Assembly: GCF_000237925.1 (NCBI RefSeq)
Contig: NW_017386006.1
Location: forward strand, 1,798,001-1,862,000
DNA: 64,000 bases
DNA from: Schistosoma mansoni
Lineage: Eukaryota; Platyhelminthes; Trematoda; Strigeidida; Schistosomatidae
Direction: 5' to 3'
In this document: positions 48,601-60,700 of the stretch, piece by piece
Position numbering within the stretch: position 1 is the stretch's first letter
Layout of the letters: the number at the start of each line of letters is the position of its first letter
Program-made: the position numbers and the translations under genes
The notes under the pieces: model-generated
The model's input: only the letters and a program-made list of their open reading frames with translations
Database searches by the model: none
What the model was told of the DNA's origin: nothing

Positions 48601-51600
48601 TACGGGGTGTGAAGAAAATGAGGTGATTCATTTAGATGAGCAGCATCTTCGGTGATTCTGCCTTCTCACAATAAAAGGCGTTAGAAAATGCTAACCATAA
48701 GAAATCCCACGCCTCACTCTCCGCATATTCCCGTCTCTGGCAATAAGCCTTCAAAAGTACGGTTCTAAAATATTAAAGGCCACTCACTGGAAGGTTTTGT
48801 TTAGCTGACCTCGAATAGTTATTCTTAAGACAGTCCAAACACTCTCAGTTCATTAAAGACACTCGTAATCCAGCTTCCTTTTCTGTCATTTCGAGAAGCA
48901 GCATTGTTATTCGATGTGATGAGCGGGAAAGTGACAACCACCCTCATATCCTTAACAGCACTGGAGTATAAGAGTTTCAGGTTTTTTTAATATATATCGA
49001 AAAATTAGAAATCGGTTCTGCTTATCTGATGGGACTAACCCTGCTTTGTATCTACTGGTCAATAAATTTTGAGACTAAAAAATGATGACTATTAGAATAG
49101 ACAGAATTATTGTCAAAGTTGCTGGCTAACATCAAAGGTAATCATGTTCATCAATGTAGACATATATTACGTTTGCTGCCCTTGTTAATGTATAACACTA
49201 TGCCTAATATTGGGTGTTTGTATTACATATTTTTCTGTTAGAGTATATTCCAAATCTGTTTATCGTTCATCTATGAGCTGTTAAATTTGTTTATTGTTTC
49301 CTATACAGGACAAGAATATTACAAGTGATATTTTAAAAGCCTTAACGGAACAACCGTTACCTCAAAATCGAGATTTTCTTGTACAGTTACCAGCATTATT
49401 GAATACTTTAGCTTTGAATTCCCGTGGTATTGAAGCTATTTTATCAAGTGGTGTGATTAATCGTTATTTGAATACATTAGTTTCACCAGATTATCTTACG
49501 ACAATGAAAACTAAACGTGTTCGTGAGTTTATATCACAGATATCATATGATATGAATTGTAATTCTGGTCAAAATTTATCTAATAGTTTAACAGCGAGTC
49601 AAATGAGTAATGCCATACAAGAACTTCTTCGATCACATACTGAACTAAAACCTGTTGTCTTTAAATGTGTTATTTCTGTAAGTTACAATAAAAATAATTG
49701 TTTTTAATTTTAATATGTAGTATATTGCTAGCTAATTAATTTATTTTTAGATATTGCCATTATATTTCTTAACTTCACAATTTCACTCTTTTTCTAACAC
49801 TTATACAATTTAATACTCTTGAAACAAAAAACTGTCTTGGTGTGATACTACTTTATAGTTTGAATTGAATTGTTAATAAAAACTATAATTTCACTTGTTT
49901 TTTCTCTCAGTGTCTGCGTCATGTTGTGAGTCTTGGAAAAACACCAGCAACATTGCCATCTGAAAGTGTATCATGTAATCCAGCAGTTTTCAATATCTTA
50001 TCAAGGTCTACCAGGAATCCTAATAATTTCGGCTTACGCAGTTTTGCAGAAGTTGCCGGTGAACCACCGATCCATCAGACACAAGGTTCTTCAGACGGTA
50101 TCAGTCAAACTGTTACAAGTGCTCCTTTAGGTTTAAGTAATATCCAAAATGCTATTGGTGCAACTGAAGATGATGTAGTGATGTCTGGAGGGGAAGATGA
50201 CGATGATTATAGTAGTGACATTGATGTGAATCAAGATAGCCAACAAGCACATAGTCGTTCTGAAACTGTACAAGCTGGTACCATTGTATCTGGAGCATCA
50301 ATTTCCATGGCTAGTTTGGAATATTCTCTTGAGTGTGACAAGATGTCAGTTACAAATGATGCCAATACAGCTCGTACTGAGGCTGGCTCTGTAACTCCTA
50401 ATGTGTTCCTGCCTGATTTCATGTTGAATATGGTAAGTTTATTCTTTCCTTTTGGTGATTATATATCAATCTACAATATATTTTAACAGATTACTTGACG
50501 GTAGATTTGAAATTATTTAAAACCTCATGAAAACTATCTCAATTCTAATTCTTACTTCGTAAATCCAAATTGTGAAATGTAAAACAATCCCTTGGTAATC
50601 TTATTGGCAAATTCCTATATAGATAGACTGGGAATCTAAAGGCAAACATGTGAATCAATGTCATAGCAAATAAATGAAAACCTACTTACATGTCATATTC
50701 ATTTTTAAAAAGTTTGTGGTAACCCCGGTTGGGTTATTTTATCCAAGATTTCAATAATTCTCAGATCATGACGATCTATTTCACCGTAATAAAAAAATAA
50801 AAGTATAGATTCTCTTGGATCGTCTGATAGTGTACTTATGGCGTGTCTGGATTAACGATTATATGTACATGCACACTGGAATTTCATTTGTTATTCTACA
50901 ACTACAGGAAGGCTAGATTAAATTTAGTCGTAACATTTCCTTACCTATTTTGATGACAAACGGCTCTGAGTAAAACAAATCTTAATACAACAAGTATTAC
51001 CAGTCACAATTAGATATCATACTGTTCTCTGTAATGGCTTATTCTGGTATAAAAATCCAATCTAAAAGCAAACCATATAACCCTATAGACTAAGCAGATT
51101 AGCCAGAAGCGCTCATTTTCACCTTCATGTCTTATTTCCCACTTGGGGGGATCTTAAACGCTATTGGTTCGTTGTATCTTTTAGTATGGTATTTTGTAAC
51201 GCTTTCCAAGGACAGCTTTATGATGTATATATACGTTTTATTTGTACCTGTTGTGATTGCTTGTGCTTCTGGCTACTTGCAGAATATATTTTCCCCACTT
51301 CAAACTTGGACTTCTCACTCTACTTAGCGGGGCTGGGGCGCGTCAGAATAGCTAGCTTATTGGGTTTTGGTCACAGAGTTTTTGTCCCGTTCTCAGACTA
51401 GGGAACTCGTAATCGCTTCAAACATAAAATATCACTGGTAAGCGCGCCTGAATTCTCATATTTCCTATCATCCCACTGACTAAATATTGTTAACCCAATT
51501 GGTTTCTATACTCAATTGTAAGTGTTAAATATATGTAGTTTTACAAAAAACATGTCATTTTCCACTACTCTGAGTAATTCAATCTTCACTTTTTATTATC

Positions 51601-54600
51601 ATTTTGTTTCTAGTGTAAATTCCTTGAAAAACTTTTACCATTCGGATCTCATACTACTGAAGCAATGTGCCCACAATTTGTTAGTCAAGGTGGATTACAA
51701 GCTTTATGTGATTTGATTCGCATGCCTGGTTTACCGTATGATTTTCCAGTGTCTGCTACATGTGCATCATTGTGTAAAATTTTCGAAGACTTAGCCAATT
51801 CAGTTAATTTAACCGATGTAACTAAACCTTTGTTCCAGGTAATGTATATATATATATATAACTTAATAGCTCTTTTGTTATTACCACCCCATGTGTTATT
51901 ATCATCCCATTTACTAGGCACAAATTCGTAAATTTAACTTATAATCACAATTTCTGTGTATAAAAACTACCCCGGTCAATCGAAACCGAAGTCGATAGAC
52001 CTGTATTCTAACATATGTTTAACAATTGACTATCGAATGCCTTAATCACTGAGGTCACCTCTCCCATGTGTTTTAGATTACCAAAAACTTATGAGAATTT
52101 TATGAATTCGATTAATTGTAACTGATATAATTAAACCTTTTTTTGTTTTGTTTTGTTAAAATGTTTTTTCAATTATTCTGGTTTTATTGTCACGCTTCTT
52201 ATATTAACCCAATTTACATTTATTCAATTGTTTAATTATTATGATTGATTATAGTATCTGTTTTCTTTTTTTTGCATAACAAAAATATGTTCTTTTATAG
52301 TTAACTGAAGTAATAAATGAAGTACAGTATAATGTGAGAGAAAATCACATGTTCATTTATCTATCTATACTCAAATTGAATTAATGAATTGTACTTAGTA
52401 TTCATTGTAGTTGCAATTTTTATGCCCCACATACGATATATGCGGTTTTGAAAATACAAATGTGACTCAGCTTTTCAGTAATTGTCTTTACTCATTTATT
52501 GTAATATTTTAAGTGTAACTCTTTGAGACAGGAAAAGTTTCTACGATTGAACTTATTCACCAGTTGCTTAGCAACAAGCCACACTCCAAGTATGAGGGAT
52601 AATAATAATGATAAACGGTTGCCCTAAGCGAAGTAGGTGAGGCGGGGTTCGAACCATGACTCTGGTGACGGAACTATTATATCACTAATGACTTGAGTAT
52701 TCCAGTGTTTTTACAATTTACAAAAAAATTGAACAGTTAGTTAGAATCCTTAATTATTAAACAGTCACGTTTTACATGTGATGACTGTATTAAATTTTAA
52801 TTTATGTCGAATTACTTCAATAGTAATTGGCTGGCACATTTAAGTTGATGATATGCACTGTTTCCAAATAACATGGTATGTTTACCCCAGAATTTTCAAT
52901 TGAATTTATACTGAAACATTCTACTTACTGGACCATCTCTTTGACAACGGTAGACCAGAATCCTGGCCTCTCTCATCTATTTGTTCATTATTTTTATCAA
53001 CATATATTTGCTCATAATTCTTGACATTATTTGTAATGGAAACGAAAGCAAAATCTTATAATTTATTATTATCATTATCATTATTAATGACTTGATTGGG
53101 TATTATATTTTTGGTACAATATAGAATTCTCAGCACACAGTATTTCAACAAGTTTCCTTTTCTCATTCCGTGATTGATCCTGACGATAAATATCGAAATC
53201 TTATAGTGATACTTAACAATCGTCTTCCAAATCATGTAACCAGGATTCTTGAATTGTGATTGCACCACAATTACGATACACGTTTAGACTTAGTGGGAAT
53301 TGAAAACAATCTACCTCGCCAATTAGTAATCGGCAGTTAGATGTTAACAGTCCAGGAATTGACATCTGAATAATGTTCATTTTTTTCCATGCATATTATC
53401 AGCCACCATGATGTCTCTGATTGTACTTTTTTGTAACTTGTAAAGCGAAAGGTCATAAAGTTTTCATAAACGCGGCTGAATAGGTTTTGTGATTAATAGA
53501 CATAATTATGTTTTAAAACAAAGAAAAATAGATTTGTTGAAGTATCTAGATGGCAGGAACAGGTAGCCTGGATATTCAAGCACCTCTGTTGTTATCATTA
53601 TTATTATTACTGCTGACTACTAGGCCGTACTTTCAGTCATGATTCATTGTTGAATTCAATAAACTGAAAAATCTACCCAGAAATAAGTAACACGATTTTT
53701 TTTCTAAAGTGGCTAAAATGCATTTTGTCATTTCAAAGATGCAATCCGGTCACTAGTCTCACTGATTCAACATTGTATAGATTTAGATTTGGCGTAGTGG
53801 TTGGGGGAAGACCAGTAGGAAACCCCGAATTTNNNNNNNNNNNNNNNNNNNNNNNNNNNNNNNNNNNNNNNNNNNNNNNNNNNNNNNNNNNNNNNNNNNN
53901 NNNNNNNNNNNNNNNNNNNNNNNNNNNNNNNNNNNNNNNNNNNNNNNNNNNNNNNNNNNNNNNNNNNNNNNNNNNNNNNNNNNNNNNNNNNNNNNNNNNN
54001 NNNNNNNNNNNNNNNNNNNNNNNNNNNNNNNNATACGACCACGTAGTCAGCCGAGTAGTTATACAGGATGTAGACGGCTGACACCCGAAAAAATCGGGTT
54101 GGGAGGATCCAAACAAGTAATACGAAGTGAATTTAAACTTCACCCCATCGCACAAGCAAGTGGCTATCAGGACTCAGTGGCCGAGTGGATAACGCGATGG
54201 CGTTTGAAGCGAGGGTACTGGGTTCGAGTCCCAGAGTGAACATCAACTCTGAGATGCAGGTACATCCAGCTGACGAGTCCCAAATAGGACGAAACGCGCG
54301 TCCTGGATTCCACTGCTAGCCACTATCCATCTCTGCTATTCTAATAATTGTTCAAATTTTTAAGTTGTTTGTGTAAATCATGGAAATAGAAAATAATTTG
54401 AACTTACTATATTCTGCAAATCTCCCTTTTCAACTACTTCATAATAAATGTACTGTGCTTGATCAGTTTCTATTATTAGTAGTCGTTTGAAATAGGAATA
54501 GGGTAAATGTAAATGTAATTAAATAACTCTCCTTTGTATAGAGTATGCTTTAATTTTTATTTCATTTTATTAATCCGTCTATCAGGTAGAGTTTTATGTA

Positions 54601-57600
54601 CTTGGCTTTGGGGCACACTCTAAATCTATTGGCTAATAATCATACCGACAGGTTGTTTAAATAGAAATAGATACTGCAAGGTTCAAACCTGCCATATAGT
54701 GGCTGAAAGCCGAACATTTCAATCACTAAGCCACCACTTCACTATGAGTTGATTACAATGCGTCACTTGTGTTGCTTGAAGTGCAAAACAAAAGTGATGA
54801 CTTTATTTTCATTGTATGATACACATGGCGTTACATTAGTTTATATTTCTTAAACCCGTGTGACCATTCTTCCCAATTCTGTAGTTACTCATTAAATATA
54901 TTAAATGATCGTCTCCATTTTATGCCACGAAATAACTGAATTTAGCAACAGTGGCTACTTGATTCTAATTTAATGTATAATTGGTGTTTTATCCTACGTG
55001 TAATCTGAAGGTTCTATGTTCAATTTCCGTCTAAGCCTTGTTTGTACATCGCTAAACAGTCTAAAATTAAACTGAAATATTTATCCAATACTTCGTGGTT
55101 TACGGTAATCTTACAACTCACAGCAATGTGATTTAACTCAAATTATACATGTAACTACTAAAAATTCCCAATGTATAAACACTATTTTGACAACTGGTTG
55201 AAACAAACAAGACGAGTAACTATTCTCATGCACTTATCAATAATAATCACACTTCTATATTTTCATTTGGGCTGAAATGTAAAGATAGATCCCCGCATAT
55301 CCCACTGGTTAATTTTAAGCAAAGCATTTTATTTCGAGCTAACAATTACCTACAACTTCTAAAAAATGTACAAAAGGTTAATATCGTTGTCATTATGATC
55401 GTCATGTTGTTAAATATATTTTTTCATCTAGTGCTTGGAATCTTCATTGGATAAACTATCTGTTCTACACACTTCTAACTATCCAATGAGTTCTATACTC
55501 TTACGTGAATATTTGTCTGGTGAACGAGAAGTGTTGCATGAATTGGTGACAATCGCTTCAGTAGTTTGTATTTTAGTACAAATGATTGAGCATATTAAAT
55601 CAGAAATTCGTTTGTCATTGGCTAGTAGTTGGTTATCTCAGAACTGTTTGAAAACATTGGGGTAAGTTGAAAAGAACTTTAAAAACAACTTAATCGAAAT
55701 CGGTGTTTTGTTTGATCTAAAATTTTATCAATTAGAATAAATTTGTTCTCAAATGGCACCTGGTTTTCCAACTGATCTGGATTTTTTTGTTTTAGTTTTG
55801 TCTCGGAGCTCAATGGTTTAATCGTAACGTCCCTAGCATTCTTTATTATTTTTAACACCTAACTTTCGTCAGTTGACAAGTCCTCACCACTTTGAACTGT
55901 AACCTAACATTTCTGACTAACACTTTACATTTATGTCTACAGTATTCATACAAGTTTCTCTTGTTCACTCAATGTTAGTTCAGATATCAACTCATTTAGC
56001 CGTCAACTTAGAACTTGGCACAATTTTTATTTGGTACTCGTGCCCCCCCCCTACCATATTAGAACAGCGAGTGGCCATTAACCAAATAAAAACAAAGCAG
56101 TCGAAATAAAATGTGTAAAATCTTGTTAAAACCCACGTTGTAGTGTGAAGTTAGCATAAATGCATCAGGAAAACTATGGCCTATTTTAAATGTCACTTTA
56201 AGTCTCTTACCATTGATTATTTTACCTTATAAAGTATCAACTAACTGGTTTGAACTTTAGACAGTCAATTTTTTATAGACTAATATTATGTTCCCTCCGC
56301 CCGGCCAAAATATTCCTATCCTTAGCAGCATAACATATGGTATTTAGTAACTTTACATTCTCAATACTGTCAACCTCATCATTCATTTTTAACTTTATCA
56401 CATTTCATAATGAGTCCAAATGATCTGTCATTCTTGAAGCGATAGAAGAAACTGAAAGATATCCACTCATTGATTATATTTATTTGTTAATTTAGATTTG
56501 CTCATATGGTGTTTTACAGTGATATATGTTGAGAATCATGAGTACTAAATTTGTCTCATTAAGTGTACTTCTGTTTCTTATTTCTATAGGCGTCTATATT
56601 TAGGAGTTTCTTGGGAAGCTGGAATCCTCTTAAAAGTTCTTTTTGGCGATAAAGATATAAATGAATCTGATATGTTGAATGGATTAAAAATACCTCAACA
56701 CTTACTTAATAGTTCTTCTAAATCTGGTGATTCAAATTCTACTGTTCCAAATAAAGTTATGAACATCCCATCAGAACCAATGCCACAATTTGTAGAAGCT
56801 TTACACATGTATTCTCTTATTACACAGTCTATTTCGCCTACTACTGATGGTCAATCTTTTATATCTAAACATTCAGGTTAGTTATTATTATTATTACTAC
56901 CACCTTTTGATATTATGCTACAAAGGTGTATGAATAATTAACTTATATTCCACGAGTTTGGTCATTATACAAACCTGAAATAATACCGTTTTTGAATATT
57001 CAGAAAATAGTTTTATGGTAATTATCTATTTATATTTCAGAACTTGTCAAACCATTGAATCGAATACTGCATGTAACTGCATTTCTTATTAATTCTGTCA
57101 CGGAACTATTTATTGCTCTTGGAAGATTTTTCTCAAATCGAACACAAATTAATTATAGACGTCGTCGAACCACATTAATTCCAAATGATTTAATTCCAAA
57201 CGAAATGAGGTCACGTGCATTGGCTCAAGTTGCAGATGTACTTTCCATCACGTATACATGGGAACCAGCTTCCACTAATCGTAATCATAAAGCAACTGCA
57301 TCTTTAAATTATGCTATTCGTTATGCGTCAATTCGGCTAACTAACCTTCTACTTCATGATTCAGTTCAAAGGAATTCAGATCTAGGAATGATTAACGCAT
57401 TCTTCAGGCTAAATGGAATAACTCTTTATTTTGGGTAAGTATATATATATATATATATATACTTACTTATTTTAAATAGAAGTTAATCTCACCATAATCA
57501 AAATGAGCGTATATGAATAAACATCGTAGTGTCAAGTTTAGTCCTTGCAGACAGTCGTCATAAAAGGGAATATTTGCAATTTCAAGTAAATTCACATTTA

Positions 57601-57696
57601 CTCTAAATCCCGACTTATATAATCGAATTAGGCAGAGTCATTAATATCACCAAAAAGTGCTTTCCATATGTCTGGTGATACATCAAACTCTTTGTG

Positions 57697-57741
<45 letters not shown>

Positions 57742-60700
57742 TGTTGTATATAGAATTGTTTACTTCATCATCGGCATATATATGTACATTGGGAAAAACA
57801 CCCGGAAAAACACCCATTGTTTCATGTACAACAAATCGACTAAATCGTGAACGGAAAGATCAAAGTAATGCAGTGATGTTTTATAAATTATACATTTGGA
57901 AAATAAGATCTGTATATAGAACTTTAGATGTATTGACTGAATAGTTACTCAGCTTTAATTACATTCGAATAACTTGGGAGTGTCGACCTGTGATAATGTT
58001 TATGTTATATCTTGTGGTCGAGTGGATGCCCAGTTAATGTATGACTTGATATGACTGCCAATCAGAGAGCAGCGAATTATCGATTGTAACAGTGACACAC
58101 GCAAACCGTACGAGCAGTCTAGGGTACGTATTAGTCCTGCTTCTGCCTAGCCCAGCCAGTTAAGTCCAGAACACCAATAACAGTCTCTGCAATATGAATC
58201 ATTATTCTCAAACATACTGGATTTATATACCAAACAGACAGACCACATCGTACTATAAAATAGAAAATAACATTTGTACAAGATTTGGCCAAATGTGGCT
58301 GTGAATAGGGGGGACTGTAATTAATGGACTGGGTATAACTCAAGAATAGTAAATCGTATAATAATAGTCTATTGGTCAAAATAAAGCTCACAATGAAAGG
58401 AACATGAATATGAGTAGTTTAATTATTTAGCAAATATACGATAAAAATTACATGCATAATATTGGTCCATAAATGGATCCCAAAGTTACCATTCACTATT
58501 GTTATCCGGGCATAACAGTTTACCCACGAAATCATAGACTTATAATCAAAGCCTGGTTATAGTCTACACGAATATAACGAACAAATGGATCTCAACATAT
58601 ATATTTCAGAAGTGTTTGTATATAAAAATACAGTGCTTTCGAAAAATGGAACCGTTTAAATCATTCAACTGTTCTGTATACGGAAAAGCGGCGAGACTAT
58701 AATTAATAGACGAGTCAATCACGAGCGAGTAAACTATTTCAACGTCACGGCGACTATTTCAGTACCCAATGCACATGTACGATCAGTTGAGCGGTTACAA
58801 CAGATGGGATTACTAAGAAACTCCTTTATTTGTAGTTGCGCTGTTCAAACGACTCCTAGACAGTGTGTAGAATATCGCCACGATGTTGAATTTCGATTTG
58901 ATATATGGTTGAGGGAAAAGTCTGCAAGAAAAAGGACCTTTTACTCGAGTGCAACACATTCTCCATTCATAAACATTCTCCACTTATAATGAGACTCTCG
59001 CTAATTTAAATAAGGAGTAATAAAAACATGTGAACCAAAATAAACGAAATTGAATAATTAAGAAATCAGTTACAAGGGAATAAAACGTTGGCCATTTATT
59101 TTAAAACATATTTTCCTTCAAAGATTTAATGCCCTTTATTTAATAGGCTAGTTTGTAACTTTAATTAAAGCACTTCTTTTTTTGTGTACACATTACAGGT
59201 TATTTCGTCAGCTGATCAGTTTTGATTTAGATGATCCAGCTATACGAAGTACGTTGAGTTTTGTATAAAAAAAACAGGATAAAAATTTCATTAAAATCTT
59301 AATTATTTCACCACGTATTTTTGCCTTGTTCATTTATTCATGTTTAATTAAGTTTCGAACACAAGTCAAAAAGATTTTTCTATTCTTTGATCTTAGTTTT
59401 ACATTTGGTATAGCTTTGTTACATCTATTCCAAATATCGAAGTAGCATTTTTCTACGTGTATTTCAAATGATTTACATAAGTTCAAAGATACAATTCAGC
59501 AACCAATAAAGTGTTTGCCACCTACCGCATTAACTTGTTGAAGCAATAACTCAGTGGTTAAAGCATTCAACTTTCAGCCACCTGTTCTCTCTTTCGAACC
59601 TATCTTTAGCTACTTCGGTTTGAAAAACCGCGTAGTATTACTAGCTTTTACACGCTCATATTGTAGTTCAAAACCAAGTACACTAATCTGTATCTGGCAA
59701 ATTAGTTGAATAACAATGATGTATGGTAAGAATATTGGTGAATCTAACTCTGAAAGTAGGATACTGTATAGAAAGGGGCGGTTTATGGTATTTAAGTGTT
59801 TCATAATCGTGCATACAGTAATTAGAAGTCAATTGGTAATGAGTTGAACAATAAATAACCTGCTCTGTTAAATTACATCATCGACCAATTTAGTGCCTAT
59901 ATTACTTTTACCAATTGATAAGATTATATCAGTGATGAGGATTAACACATTATTTATACTTTATATATAACAACAAATTTATGCACTACATCATCTGTTT
60001 CTGTGTTTCATACTCAACAATAATTTTTATCATGTGTTCTATTAAATTTTAGAACCACTATCAATTGTATTAGAAGAGTGGCTTGTATGTGCAGATCGTA
60101 TGAGCAATGCAAGTTTTTGTGCTCCATCTCATTCAGATACTAATCGAACAACTGACACTGAAGCAAATGCAATGAATGTAAAGAAGATAACTGCACGTGT
60201 TCATCAATGTATGATACCTGCACTGGCACAATTATGTTCTCGAACAGATTTGCAGGTAGTGTCGTATTCATGTAATTGTTTTTATTATTTAGAATGTAAA
60301 CCCAATAAAACAATCTGTTTTTTTATCACAGAATGAATTTATTTTAAAATAAACAATAATCAGCTTCCATTCTAAACTGCGTTTCCCCTAAATGCCCTGG
60401 TACGGCCGAGAGTGAGGAGAGCCCGCCCTCCCTCTCGAAATGCTTCGGGTGTGGCCCCTTAAGAAAACCAACTGCTTCAGTTTGGGCACCTGGGCAACAA
60501 CATATTTCGAGGAGAAAAGATGGCATAGTGGAATAGAAAAATTTGAGTATAAAGACAATAAATTCGCCTGCACCGTTGTAAACGATTCTGAGTTATATCT
60601 TCAACTATTAATTATGATAATTGTGCGGACCTCACAAGACAGTCCACATCTATTAACATGACTCAACCCAACAGTCACTGTCTTAACGAACTGATCCCAT

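Noticed and set aside
53725-54155. Frames of 105-140 codons across the N run
   Set aside because: Artefacts of reading through unknown bases.
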